Assembly: GCF_012927085.1 (NCBI RefSeq)
Contig: NZ_JABBFX010000002.1
Location: 806,001-870,000 of the forward strand
Reading direction: 5' to 3'
Origin: Ramlibacter agri
GTDB lineage: Bacteria; Pseudomonadota; Gammaproteobacteria; Burkholderiales; Burkholderiaceae_C
Length of the DNA: 64,000 nt
The notes beneath the pieces were generated by a model. It saw nothing but the letters and a program-made list of their open reading frames with translations, was not told where the DNA came from and did no database searches. Position numbers and translations under genes: made by a program. Shown here piece by piece: positions 1-8,424 of this stretch (position 1 is its first letter; each line of letters begins with the position of its first letter).

Positions 1-311
1 GGGCGGAAGGTGCGGGCGATCGCGCTGTAGTCCTTGCTGCGCTGGTCGGTGTTGCGAATCAGCAGGCAGATGGGCGTGCCGGAAGTGCGGCCTTCGTACA
101 CGCCGGACAGGATCTCCACCTTGTCCTCTTCCTGCCGCTGCGTCACGTAGCGGCTGGTGCCGGGACGGCGCCGGTCCAGGTCCGGCTGGATGTCTTCCAC
201 CGACAGTTCCAGGCCCGGAGGGCAGCCGTCGATGACGCAGCCGATGGCCGGCCCGTGCGATTCGCCGAAGTTGGTGACGGCGAACAGCCGGCCGAAAGTA
301 TTCCCGCTCAT
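1..311 (-). CDS. aroC: Chorismate synthase, 5' part only
   Basis: The first 103 codons of chorismate synthase, which makes chorismate from 5-enolpyruvylshikimate-3-phosphate in the last step of the shikimate pathway, using reduced FMN. The protein starts [20 protein letters not shown], the family's N-terminal signature with the conserved GESHG histidine, and continues with [20 protein letters not shown], the conserved Arg-rich segment. The window edge removes the remaining two thirds. The start ATG at 309-311 faces the cupin gene across an 81-base gap that must hold both promoters. Confidence 0.95.
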   Translation of the reverse strand, partial: MSGNTFGRLFAVTNFGESHGPAIGCVIDGCPPGLELSVEDIQPDLDRRRPGTSRYVTQRQEEDKVEILSGVYEGRTSGTPICLLIRNTDQRSKDYSAIARTFR

Positions 312-392
312 GGGCCGGATTATCCCAGAGGGCCGGGAACGCTTCCTGCTACTTCCCGCGCAGGGCGCCCATCGGCGCCAACGGAGAGCACC

Positions 393-815
393 ATGCTGGA
401 TCGCACGACGACCGAGTTCTCCCACGTCAAGCCCGGCGACACGGACTACCAGTCCGGCGGCCTGCGCGACTTCTTCCTGTACCGCGACCTCGGCGTGGCC
501 GATGCGACGCGCGGCAAGGTCATCGCGCACCTCGTCAAGGCAAACATGGCACCCGAAAAGGGCACGGGCTGGCACCGCCACGAGGCGGAATTCCAGATCG
601 TGATCATGTTGCAGGGCTGGGCGCGCTTCATGTACGAGGACCAGGAGACGCTGGTGAAGGCCGGCGACTGCGTGCACCAGCGCCCCGGTATCCGCCACTA
701 CCTGTTCGACTACTCGCCGGACATGGAGTACCTGGAAATCGTCTCGCCAGCGGACTTCAAGACGGTGGACGTCGAGCCGGTGTGCGAGATCCCGGACCCC
801 ACACCCTGGCCTTGA
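393..815 (+). CDS. Cupin-domain protein, small single-domain
   Basis: A 140-residue single-cupin protein. The stretch [18 protein letters not shown] near residues 51-68 carries the cupin motif 1 metal-binding histidines, and [16 protein letters not shown] near residues 90-105 is motif 2. It has no signal peptide. The substrate is unknown; such small cupins may be dioxygenase-like, isomerase-like or simply ligand binders. An upstream in-frame ATG at 255 exists, but it overlaps aroC and gives no cupin-like sequence. The ATG at 393 follows GGAGAG at a good ribosome-binding distance. The stop codon lies inside the end of the 813-944 palindrome. Confidence 0.85.
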   Translation: MLDRTTTEFSHVKPGDTDYQSGGLRDFFLYRDLGVADATRGKVIAHLVKANMAPEKGTGWHRHEAEFQIVIMLQGWARFMYEDQETLVKAGDCVHQRPGIRHYLFDYSPDMEYLEIVSPADFKTVDVEPVCEIPDPTPWP

Positions 816-944
816 AAGCGGACTTCCGGACGCGAAGGTCGCAAAAGAACGCAAAAGCTCGCAAAAAAAATCCAATTTAATTGGATGTCCTTTTGCGACT
901 TTTGCGTAACCTTCGCGACCTTCGCGTCCGGAAGTCCGCCTTCA
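813..944. repeat. Large imperfect palindrome joining two convergent stop codons
   Basis: Two arms of about 57 bases face each other around a near-perfect core (TCCAATT-T-AATTGGA). Both arms carry GCGGACTTCCGGACGCGAAG followed by CGCAAAAG-type repeats. The left end is the TGA of the cupin gene (813-815) and the right end is the TCA (reverse TGA) of the glutathione transferase gene (942-944). As RNA, either strand would fold into a long hairpin, so it can act as a two-way transcription terminator or RNA-end stabiliser. It is unrelated in sequence to the GTAG/GGTGCGCAGC family found elsewhere in the window. Confidence 0.8.
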
Positions 945-1598
945 AAACTCCGCATCGAGCTCATCGATCTCGTCGGGCTCCTGCTTCGCCGCCGCCACCC
1001 ATTCCTTCATGGCCGGCAGCTCCATGATGCGCTTGCAGTAGGCGGCGCTGGCCTTGTCGATGGCCACGTCGTAGCTGAGGAGCCGCGTCACCACCGGTGC
1101 GTACATCGCATCGGCCAGGCAGGGCTGCTTGCCGAACAGGAAGGGGCCCCCATAGCGCTCGAAGCAGTCGGCCCAGATCGCCAGGATGCGGTCGATGTCG
1201 GCCTGCGCCCGCGACCACACCTTGAAGCCGGGAAAGCGGGCCTTGATGTTCATCGGCAAGGCGCTGCGCAGCGAGCTGAAGCCGGAATGCATCTCACCGC
1301 AGATCGCGCGGCAGTGGGCGCGGGCCTTGACGTCTGCCGGCAGCAGGCCGGCCCTGGGCTTGCGTTCGTGCAGGTATTCGCCGATGGCCAGGGTGTCCCA
1401 GACCTCGATGCCGTCGTGCAGGAGGGCCGGCACGCGCATGGAGGGCGCCAGCAGCAGGATTTCGGCCTTCATGGCCGGGTCGTCCGGCGGGATCACCTTC
1501 TCGGTGAATTCCAGGCCGGCCAGCTTGGCCATGAGCCAGCCCCGCAGGGCCCAGGCGCCGTAGTTCTTGCTGCTGATCGTGAGGACGGCTTTCGCCAT
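942..1598 (-). CDS. Glutathione S-transferase family protein
   Basis: A 218-residue GST-fold protein. The N-terminal thioredoxin-like domain starts LTISSKNYGAWALRGW, where the Ser/Asn-Tyr segment takes the usual glutathione-activating position. It continues with RVPALLHDGIEVWDTLAIGEYL, which contains the cis-Pro and the ED/ES-type glutathione-contact motif. The helical C-terminal domain includes FGKQPCLADAMYAPVVTRL, the conserved N-capping box region. The open frame runs on to 1688, but the ATG at 1598 follows GGAGCG and begins exactly where family members begin. Substrate unknown; probably cytosolic detoxification or isomerisation. Confidence 0.88.
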   Translation of the reverse strand: MAKAVLTISSKNYGAWALRGWLMAKLAGLEFTEKVIPPDDPAMKAEILLLAPSMRVPALLHDGIEVWDTLAIGEYLHERKPRAGLLPADVKARAHCRAICGEMHSGFSSLRSALPMNIKARFPGFKVWSRAQADIDRILAIWADCFERYGGPFLFGKQPCLADAMYAPVVTRLLSYDVAIDKASAAYCKRIMELPAMKEWVAAAKQEPDEIDELDAEF

Positions 1599-1717
1599 GC
1601 TGCGCGCTCCAAGTCGGGGCTGCCTCCGTCCCCGGTGCGAGCAGTCCGAGCAAGCCTTGTGCCATGGCGGTGCACGGCTGGCCCGCAACTTGCCTCAGCC
1701 TGGGCGGAGGCAGCCCC

Positions 1718-2935
1718 ATGACGATGCTTTACCACGCCTACCAGGCCCACAGCAACGCGCTGTCGCCGCTGCGGCTGGCGGCCCAGCACCACAGCGCCCT
1801 GCTCTGGTGGCGGCAGACCGAAGGCAGCGCGATGCGCAAGGTCGCCGCGGCGCTGGAAGTGTTCTCGCGCCTGCGCCTGACGCACAGCCGCCCGGCCTAT
1901 GGCGTCACCCAGGTCGAGACGGATGGCGGGCCGCAGCCCGTCACCGAGGAGAAGGTGCTGTCGCTGCCCTTCGGCACCCTGCTGCGTTTCGCCAAGCCGG
2001 GCGCGGCGGCGCAGCCGCGGGTGCTGCTGGTGGCGCCGCTCTCGGGCCATTTTTCCACCTTGCTGCGCGAGACGGCCCGCACCCTGCTGGCGCACCACGA
2101 CGTCTACATCACCGACTGGCACAACGCCCGCGACGTATCGCTGCGCCACGGCAGCTTCGGGCTGGACGACTACGTCGATTACATGATGCGTTACCTGCGC
2201 GCGATCGGCCCGGGAGCGCATGTGGTGGCCGTCTGCCAGCCCTGCGTCGCGGCGCTGGCCGCCACCGCGCTGCTGGCCGAAGACGAGGACCCGGCGCAGC
2301 CGCGCAGCGTCACGCTGATGGCTGGCCCGGTGGACTGCCGGATCAACCCTACCGGCGTGAACACGCTGGCCACCAGCAAGCCGATCGGCTGGTTCGAGCA
2401 GAACCTGATCAGCCACGTGCCCCTGCCTCACGCCGGCCACATGCGGCGCGTCTACCCCGGTTTCGTGCAGCTGTCCGCCTTCATGAGCATGAACCTGGAG
2501 CGCCACCTGCAGCAGTTCCGCAACCTGTACCAGCACCTGGTGGACGGCGAGCTGGCGCAGGCGGAGCTGATCCGCGCCTTCTACGACGAATACCTGGCGG
2601 TCAACGACCTGCCGGCGGAGTTCTACCTGGAGACGGTGGAAAAAGTGTTCCAGACCTTCGACCTGGCCCGCGGCGCACTCACGCACCGCGGCCGGCCGGT
2701 TCGCACGGAGGCGATCCGCCGCACCTGGCTGCTGACGGTGGAAGGCGAGCGTGACGACATCTGCGCCGTCGGCCAGACGGTCGCCGCCCACGAGCTATGC
2801 ACGGGGCTGCGGCCCTACATGAAGCTGCACCACGTCCAGACCGGCGTGGGCCACTACGGGGTGTTCAGCGGCCGGAAATGGCGCGAGCAGATCTACCCGC
2901 GGGTGCGGGAGCTGATCCACGGGGCGGAGGCGTAG
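1718..2935 (+). CDS. phaZ: Intracellular polyhydroxyalkanoate depolymerase
   Basis: A 405-residue intracellular PHB depolymerase that mobilises storage granules by cleaving poly(3-hydroxybutyrate). It has an alpha/beta-hydrolase core with VAVCQPCVAA near residues 170-179; the family uses a cysteine nucleophile (about C173) instead of the serine of secreted depolymerases. VEGERDDICAVGQT near residue 340 holds the expected acid residue, and TGVGHYGVFSG near residue 380 the catalytic histidine. There is no signal peptide, as expected for the intracellular class. GGCGGAGG lies 8 bases before the ATG. The TAG stop is the first part of a REP element (2932-3002). Confidence 0.93.
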   Translation: MTMLYHAYQAHSNALSPLRLAAQHHSALLWWRQTEGSAMRKVAAALEVFSRLRLTHSRPAYGVTQVETDGGPQPVTEEKVLSLPFGTLLRFAKPGAAAQPRVLLVAPLSGHFSTLLRETARTLLAHHDVYITDWHNARDVSLRHGSFGLDDYVDYMMRYLRAIGPGAHVVAVCQPCVAALAATALLAEDEDPAQPRSVTLMAGPVDCRINPTGVNTLATSKPIGWFEQNLISHVPLPHAGHMRRVYPGFVQLSAFMSMNLERHLQQFRNLYQHLVDGELAQAELIRAFYDEYLAVNDLPAEFYLETVEKVFQTFDLARGALTHRGRPVRTEAIRRTWLLTVEGERDDICAVGQTVAAHELCTGLRPYMKLHHVQTGVGHYGVFSGRKWREQIYPRVRELIHGAEA

Positions 2936-3002
2936 GGTGCGCAGCTTGCTGCGCACCTCGTGATCACCCTCGCGCGGTGCGCAGCGAGCTGCGCACCCTA
3001 CA
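2932..3002. repeat. REP pair (BIME-like), copy a
   Basis: Two inverted copies of a unit GTAG-GGTGCGCAGC-nn-GCTGCGCACC, each a 10-bp stem with a 2-base loop, with their GTAG ends facing outward. The left GTAG provides the TAG stop of phaZ (2933-2935), and the right end, read on the minus strand, provides the TAG stop of the CBS-domain gene (2998-3000). It fills the whole convergent gap. Confidence 0.95.
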
Positions 3003-3462
3003 GCTGGGCGGAAGGCTGTTCGTCTTCCGATGACGGCCAGTCGCGGATGTAGGCCTTGAGCATCCGGTTCTCGAAGTTCTGGCTGTCCACGACCGCCTTG
3101 GCGACGTCGTAGAAGCTGATGACCCCCATCAGCATGCGCTTGTCCATCACCGGCATGTAGCGCGCGTGGCGCTCCAGCATCATGCGGCGCACTTCATCGA
3201 GCTCGGTTTCCAGCGTGCAGGTGAGCGGGTGGTCGTCCATCGCGGTGCGCACGCCGATGCTGCCCACTACGTGCTTGTTCTTCGTGATGCACTGGATCAC
3301 TTCGCGGAAGGTGAGCATGCCCACCAGGTCGCCGTGTTCCATGACCACCAGCGAACCGATGTCCCGATCGGCCATCACGTCGATGGCGCGCGCCAGCGGC
3401 TCATCGGGCCCGACGGTGTAGAGGGTGTTTCCCTTCACGCGGAGGATGTCGCTGACCTTCAT
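2998..3462 (-). CDS. CBS-domain protein
   Basis: A 154-residue protein of two CBS domains (about residues 8-60 and 72-130) with no fused enzyme or channel. Each half shows the usual pattern of VxPxxxLxxAIxxM followed by GxLVVxxxGxLVG(M/V) and a short helix. Paired CBS domains form a Bateman module that binds adenosine nucleotides such as AMP, ATP or SAM. The regulated partner is unknown. Its TAG stop lies inside the REP pair, so the last residues (SAQL) are read from DNA at the edge of the repeat. Confidence 0.9.
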   Translation of the reverse strand: MKVSDILRVKGNTLYTVGPDEPLARAIDVMADRDIGSLVVMEHGDLVGMLTFREVIQCITKNKHVVGSIGVRTAMDDHPLTCTLETELDEVRRMMLERHARYMPVMDKRMLMGVISFYDVAKAVVDSQNFENRMLKAYIRDWPSSEDEQPSAQL

Positions 3463-3551
3463 TCATGTCTCCTTGCGGCCGCTCCCTGTAGCGGCCTTCG
3501 TGAAGAATATAGCCCACAATCCGGCCCTGTACCACCGAGGAGACACAAGCC

Positions 3552-4850
3552 ATGGCAGGCTACCAGGACCCTGGATTCGACACGCTGGCACTGCACGCCG
3601 GCGCCGCGCCCGACCCGGCGACGGGCGCGCGGGCGGTGCCGATCCACCTGAGTACCTCCTTCGTCTTCGAGTCCAGCGACCACGCCGCCGCGCTGTTCAA
3701 CCTGGAACGCTCGGGCCACGTCTATTCGCGCATCAGCAACCCCACCAATGCCGTGCTGGAGCAGCGGGTGGCGGCGCTGGAAGGCGGCATCGGCGCCATC
3801 ACCACCGCCAGCGGCCAGGCCGCGCTGCACCTGTCGATCGCCACGCTCATGGGCGCGGGCTCGCACATCGTCGCCAGCACGGCGCTGTACGGCGGCTCGC
3901 AGAACCTGCTGCATTACACGATGCGGCGCTTCGGCATCGAAACCACCTTCGTCAAGCCGGGCGACATCGACGGCTGGCGCGCGGCGATCCGGCCGAACAC
4001 CCGGCTCCTCTTCGGCGAGACGGTCGGCAACCCCGGCCTGGACGTGCTGGACATTCCCACCGTGTCCGCCATCGCGCACGAGGCGGGGCTGCCGCTGCTC
4101 GTGGATTCGACGTTTACCACCCCTTACCTGCAGAAGCCCTTCGACCTGGGCGCGGACCTCGTCTACCACTCGGCCACCAAGTTCCTGTCCGGCCACGGCA
4201 CGGTGATCGGCGGCGTGGTGGTGGACGGCGGCAGCTTCGACTGGGACGCCTCCGGCAAGTTCGCCGAACTCAGCGCGCCCTACGACGGCTTCCACGGCAT
4301 GGTGTTCAGCGACGAATCCACCGTCGGCGCCTTCCTGCTGCGCGCACGCCGCGAGGGCCTGCGCGACTTCGGCGCCAGCATGAGCCCGCACACGGCCTGG
4401 CTGATCCTGCAAGGCATAGAGACGCTGCCGCTGCGGATGGACCGGCACATGGCCAACACGCGCATGGTGGTGGAGTTCCTGGCTTCGCACGCCTTCGTCG
4501 AGCGCGTCGGCCACCCGATGCTGGAATCGCACCCCAGCCACGCGCTGGCGCAGAAGCTGCTGCCCAAGGGCGCCGGCTCGGTGTTCAGCTTCGACATCAA
4601 GGGCTCGCGCGAGCAGGGCCGCAAGTTCATCGAGAGCCTGAAGCTGTTCAGCCACCTGGCCAACGTGGGCGACTGCCGCTCGCTGGTGATCCATCCGGCC
4701 AGCACCACGCACTTCCGCATGAGCGACGAGGCGCTGCGCGCCGGCGGCATCGGCCCCGGCACCATCCGCCTGTCGATCGGGCTGGAAGACCCGGACGACC
4801 TGCTCGATGACCTGAAGCGCGCCCTGCGTGCCGCGGAGAAAGCGGTATGA
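3552..4850 (+). CDS. metY: O-acetylhomoserine/O-succinylhomoserine sulfhydrylase
   Basis: A 432-residue PLP enzyme of the Cys/Met metabolism family that condenses an activated homoserine with sulfide to give homocysteine in methionine synthesis. The PLP lysine is in SATKFLSGHG (about K210); VDSTFTTPYLQKP upstream holds the PLP-ring Asp. YSRISNPTNAVLEQR near residues 58-72 and TASGQAALH near residue 88 are typical of the sulfhydrylase branch. The length of about 430 residues and the extra loop after the lysine favour MetY over MetB or MetZ. The ATG follows GAGGAG. Whether the acyl group is acetyl or succinyl cannot be told from sequence alone. Confidence 0.88.
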   Translation: MAGYQDPGFDTLALHAGAAPDPATGARAVPIHLSTSFVFESSDHAAALFNLERSGHVYSRISNPTNAVLEQRVAALEGGIGAITTASGQAALHLSIATLMGAGSHIVASTALYGGSQNLLHYTMRRFGIETTFVKPGDIDGWRAAIRPNTRLLFGETVGNPGLDVLDIPTVSAIAHEAGLPLLVDSTFTTPYLQKPFDLGADLVYHSATKFLSGHGTVIGGVVVDGGSFDWDASGKFAELSAPYDGFHGMVFSDESTVGAFLLRARREGLRDFGASMSPHTAWLILQGIETLPLRMDRHMANTRMVVEFLASHAFVERVGHPMLESHPSHALAQKLLPKGAGSVFSFDIKGSREQGRKFIESLKLFSHLANVGDCRSLVIHPASTTHFRMSDEALRAGGIGPGTIRLSIGLEDPDDLLDDLKRALRAAEKAV

Positions 4851-4881
4851 CCCCCACGCTTGTCACTACGTGTACTGCGCT

Positions 4882-4927
4882 GCCCCCCGAGGGGGCTTCA
4901 GCCTCCTTCGGGCGGCCGTGCGGAGGC
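4882..4927. repeat. GC-rich double hairpin covering a ribosome binding site
   Basis: Two inverted repeats lie between metY and the alpha/beta hydrolase gene. The first is GCCCCC-cga-GGGGGC (4882-4896). The second is GCCTCC (4901-4906) pairing with GGAGGC (4922-4927). The right arm of the second contains the GGAGG ribosome binding site of the hydrolase gene (ATG at 4932), so in mRNA the site could be masked. The element resembles intergenic GC repeats I recall from Comamonadaceae, but this was not checked. Confidence 0.6.
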
Positions 4928-4931
4928 TGAG

Positions 4932-5738
4932 ATGGAACTCCAAGTCAACGGCGCCCGCACCTTCTGCTACACCGGCGGCAAGGAATTCGATCCGGCCAAG
5001 CCCACCGTGGTGTTCATCCACGGCGTGCTCAACGACCACAGCGTCTGGATCCTGCAGACGCGCTACTTCGCCCACCACGGCTTCAACGTGCTGGCGCCGG
5101 ACCTGCCGGGGCATTGCCGCAGTGCCGGCGAGCCGCCACGATCCGTCGAGGAAGGCGCCGACTTCATCCTGAAGCTGCTGGACGCCGCCGGCGTGCAGCA
5201 GGCGGCGCTGGTGGGCCACAGCTTCGGCTCGCTGATCGCGCTGGAAGCCGCGGCCCGCGCGCCGGAGCGCATCTCGAAACTGGCCTTGGTCGGGACGGCC
5301 TTCCCGATGAAGGTGTCGCCCGCCTTGCTGGAGAGCTCGCTGAGCCAGCCGGAAAAGGCGATCGCCATGGTCAACGTCTTCTCGCTGTCCATGCTGGCGC
5401 CGCCGCCCTCGGCGCTGGGCCCCGGCACCTGGCTCTATGGCGGCTCGCGCGCGCTGATGCGCCGGGTGCTGGCGAGCAACAAGGAGGTGAACGTGTTCCA
5501 TCGCGGCTTCGCCGCCTGCGACAGCTATGCCGGCGGCGAGGAGGCGATGGCCAGGGTGCAGTGCCCGGTGCTGTTCCTGCTGGGGCGCAACGACGCCATG
5601 ACGCCGCCCAAGGCCGCGCAGGCGCTGCAGGCCAAGGCGCGCCATGCGAAGACGGTCGTCGTCGAAGCCGGCCACCAGCTGATGACCGAAGCGCCTGACG
5701 CGACCCTGTTCGCGCTGAAGGACTTCCTGGGCCCATGA
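4932..5738 (+). CDS. Alpha/beta-fold hydrolase
   Basis: A 268-residue single-domain alpha/beta hydrolase. FIHGVLNDHSVW near residue 30 forms the oxyanion hole, GHSFGS near residue 95 carries the nucleophile serine, LLGRNDAMTPP near residue 220 carries the acid, and AGHQLMTEAP near residue 246 the histidine. Substrate unknown; the closest types are esterase, lactonase or enol-lactonase. The gene is joined to the P450 gene by a 4-base ATGA overlap, so the two are translationally coupled and probably act in one pathway. A longer frame from 4860 is rejected because the ATG at 4932 has the GGAGG site and the family's usual start. Confidence 0.88.
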   Translation: MELQVNGARTFCYTGGKEFDPAKPTVVFIHGVLNDHSVWILQTRYFAHHGFNVLAPDLPGHCRSAGEPPRSVEEGADFILKLLDAAGVQQAALVGHSFGSLIALEAAARAPERISKLALVGTAFPMKVSPALLESSLSQPEKAIAMVNVFSLSMLAPPPSALGPGTWLYGGSRALMRRVLASNKEVNVFHRGFAACDSYAGGEEAMARVQCPVLFLLGRNDAMTPPKAAQALQAKARHAKTVVVEAGHQLMTEAPDATLFALKDFLGP

Positions 5739-6985
5739 AGGTCACGGCGCCCATGGCGGCGGAGCGCGCGCGCGAGATCGCCGCGAGCTTCGACCTGCGG
5801 GCGCTGCCGCCGGATTTCCACGCCAATCCCTACCCGGTGTACGCCGCGCTGCGCGAGTCCGCGCCGGTGCGGACTATGCCCGACGGCTCGTGGTTCCTCT
5901 CGCGCCACGCCGACGTGGTCGCGGTGTACCGCGACGCGCACACCTTCAGCTCCGACAAGAAGGTGGAGTTCACGCCGAAATACGGCCCGGGCGCGCCGCT
6001 GCTCGAGCACCACACGACCAGCCTCGTGTTCAACGACCCGCCGCTGCACACGCGGGTGCGCAGGCTGATCATGGGCGCCCTCACCCGCCGCGCGATCGCG
6101 GAGATGGAAGCCGGGCTCGTCGTGCTGGTCGATCGCCTGCTGGACGCGATAGCAGCGCGTGGCGGCGGCGACCTGGTGGACGACTTCGCCGCGGCCATCC
6201 CGGTGGAGATCGTCGGCAACCTGCTGGGCGTGCCGCGCGCGGACCGCGGGCCGCTGCGCGGCTGGTCGCTCGCGATCCTGGGCGCGCTGGAGCCCAAGCT
6301 GACGCCGCTGCAGGAAGAGCTTGGCAACCGCGCCGTGCGCGAGTTCGTCGACTACCTGCGGCTGCTGGTGGCCGAGCGCCGGAAGCAGCCGGGCGACCCG
6401 GGGCACGACGTGCTGACGCGGCTGGTCCAGGGCGAGGAAGCGGGCGAACAGCTTTCGGAAATCGAGCTGCTGCAGAACTGCATCTTCATCCTCAACGCCG
6501 GCCACGAGACCACCACCAACCTGATCGCCAACGCGCTGGTGGCCTTGCAGGAATGGCCGCAGCAAAAAGCGATGCTGCTGCACGACCTCGGTGAGCGGCC
6601 GATGACGCTGGCCGTGGAGGAGTTCCTGCGCTTCGAATCGTCGAACCAGCTCGGGAACCGCCGCGCCTTACGCGCCTGCGAAGCGGGAGGCGTGGCCTTG
6701 CCCGAAGGTGCGCTGGTGACGCTGGGCATTGGCGCGGCGAACCGCGATCCGGCGCAGTTCGCGCAGCCCGAGGTGCTGGACCTCGCGCGCGAGGACAACC
6801 GGCACCTGGCCTTCGGGTTCGGTATCCACCAGTGCGCGGGGTTGAGCCTGGCGCGACTGGAAGGGCGGGTGGCGATCGGCAGGTTCCTGGCGCGCTTCCC
6901 GGGTTACCGTCTGACGGCGATGCCGACGCGCGGCGGGCGGGCGCGGTTTCGGGGGTTCCTGAAGGCGCCGTTTGCCGTCCGGTAA
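5735..6985 (+). CDS. Cytochrome P450
   Basis: A 416-residue soluble bacterial P450 monooxygenase of the class fed by separate ferredoxin partners, none of which is encoded nearby. The I-helix motif is LNAGHETTTN near residue 252, the K-helix ExxR is in EEFLRFES near residue 290, and the heme-binding loop is FGFGIHQCAG with the thiolate ligand at about C367. There is no membrane anchor. It overlaps the hydrolase gene by 4 bases. Its TAA stop directly abuts the stop of the convergent ligase gene, with no spacer. Substrate unknown; the neighbouring ligases suggest an organic acid or a lipid-like compound, but that is inference. Confidence 0.92.
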   Translation: MKVTAPMAAERAREIAASFDLRALPPDFHANPYPVYAALRESAPVRTMPDGSWFLSRHADVVAVYRDAHTFSSDKKVEFTPKYGPGAPLLEHHTTSLVFNDPPLHTRVRRLIMGALTRRAIAEMEAGLVVLVDRLLDAIAARGGGDLVDDFAAAIPVEIVGNLLGVPRADRGPLRGWSLAILGALEPKLTPLQEELGNRAVREFVDYLRLLVAERRKQPGDPGHDVLTRLVQGEEAGEQLSEIELLQNCIFILNAGHETTTNLIANALVALQEWPQQKAMLLHDLGERPMTLAVEEFLRFESSNQLGNRRALRACEAGGVALPEGALVTLGIGAANRDPAQFAQPEVLDLAREDNRHLAFGFGIHQCAGLSLARLEGRVAIGRFLARFPGYRLTAMPTRGGRARFRGFLKAPFAVR

Positions 6986-8419
6986 TCAGGCGGCCGTCAA
7001 CAATCGCAACAACCCCATCCGGTCCACCTTTCCCGTCACCATCCGCGGCACGGCGTCGACGAAAACCACCCGCGCTTGCGCCGGATGCGGCAGGTCCAGC
7101 GCTGCCTGCACCTGCGAGCGCGCATCCTCCTGCGAGACACCCGGCGCCGTCACCAAGGCGATGCCCAATGCCGCGCCGCCCGGCACCTGCACCGCCAGCA
7201 CCGCGCAATCGGCGATGCCCGGCTGCCGCCGCAAATCGGCTTCCAGCCGGAAGGCCGGCACCTTCAGCCCGCCCACGTTCACCAGTTCGTCGTGCCGCCC
7301 CAGCAGCCGCAAGCGGCGCCGGCCGACCAGCACGCCGACGTCGCCGGTAATGAACCAGCCATCGCGAAAAGCCGCCGCCGTCTCCTCGGGGCGGCCCAGG
7401 TAGCCGTCGGCCAGCGCCGCCGTGCGCACGGCCACGATGCCGCTCTGGCCGGGCGCCGCCTCGTGGCCCTGCGGATCGAGGATGCGCACGTCCGCGCCGG
7501 GCGCCAGCACGCCGGTCGCCTCCGCATCCATGTCGTCGACGATGGACGAGGTCTCGTTGCTGCCATAGCGATTGTTGATGCGCCCGCCGAACACCGCCTG
7601 GATGCGCCCGCGCAATTGCTCCGACACCGTGCCACCGAAAGTGGCCACGGGCACCGGCTGCGCGGCGCGCCAGCCGGCCGGCAGTTCATCCAGCAGGCGC
7701 TCCACCTGCATCGGCAGGCCCCACACGTAGTTCGGCGCGAGCTGCGCGACGTCGCGCCCATTGCCCACCAGCAGCGCGCCGCCGCAGCGCAGGACGGCGC
7801 AGGCCCGCGTGAAGCCGACGTTGATGACCAGCGGCCCCAGCACCAGCAGGCGCAACTGCGGCCCGAAGGCGCCGGTGTCGGTGCCGATGCGGATCAACTC
7901 CTCCTGCGCGACCCGCCGCAGCAGCATGAACTTGGACGCGCCGGTGGAACCCGAAGTGCGCGCGATCCGCTGCGGTTCGTGCAAGGCGCGCGGCGCCCAC
8001 ACGGGTGACACCGACGCTGGCGGCAGCGGCTGCGCGATGCGCGCGATGAAGGCGTCGTCGATGGCACGGAAGCGCACGCCGGCGGGCACCTCCTGCGGCG
8101 CCGCGGCCAGCACCCACTGCACTTGCGAGAAGAGGAAAGGCGCATCGGCATCGCCCTGTGCCTGGAAGGACGCCGTGACCGCTCCAAGTGCCTCGGCCGC
8201 CAGCAGCACCAGCAACTGGCGCGCGTAGCCGGGCCCGGCGACGGCAACGCGCTCGCCGGGCTGCAGTCCCAGCCGCTGCAGCTCCAGCGCCCCATGCAGC
8301 GCCATCGCATACAGCTGGCCGTAGCTGATGGCGCTGCCCTCCTCGTGGATGGCGAGCCGCCCGGGCTCGCGCAGGGCCAGCGATTCGACGAATTCGAGCG
8401 TGGTGGCTGGAGGGCGCAT
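6986..8419 (-). CDS. AMP-forming acyl-acid ligase, paralog B
   Basis: A 477-residue member of the adenylate-forming (ANL) superfamily. TSGSTGASKFMLL near residue 160 is the P-loop-like A3 motif, NNRYGSNETSS near residue 285 is A5, DGWFITGDVG near residue 365 and LLGRHDELVNVGG are A7/A8, and GKVDRMGLL near the C-terminus carries the A10 catalytic lysine. It is shorter than typical acyl-CoA synthetases because the N-terminal region is trimmed. It starts 5 bases after paralog A ends and is third in the yihY-ligase-ligase operon. The acid substrate and the acceptor (CoA or other) are unknown. The frame continues upstream to 8818, but only inside paralog A. Confidence 0.88.
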   Translation of the reverse strand: MRPPATTLEFVESLALREPGRLAIHEEGSAISYGQLYAMALHGALELQRLGLQPGERVAVAGPGYARQLLVLLAAEALGAVTASFQAQGDADAPFLFSQVQWVLAAAPQEVPAGVRFRAIDDAFIARIAQPLPPASVSPVWAPRALHEPQRIARTSGSTGASKFMLLRRVAQEELIRIGTDTGAFGPQLRLLVLGPLVINVGFTRACAVLRCGGALLVGNGRDVAQLAPNYVWGLPMQVERLLDELPAGWRAAQPVPVATFGGTVSEQLRGRIQAVFGGRINNRYGSNETSSIVDDMDAEATGVLAPGADVRILDPQGHEAAPGQSGIVAVRTAALADGYLGRPEETAAAFRDGWFITGDVGVLVGRRRLRLLGRHDELVNVGGLKVPAFRLEADLRRQPGIADCAVLAVQVPGGAALGIALVTAPGVSQEDARSQVQAALDLPHPAQARVVFVDAVPRMVTGKVDRMGLLRLLTAA

Positions 8420-8424
8420 GGACG

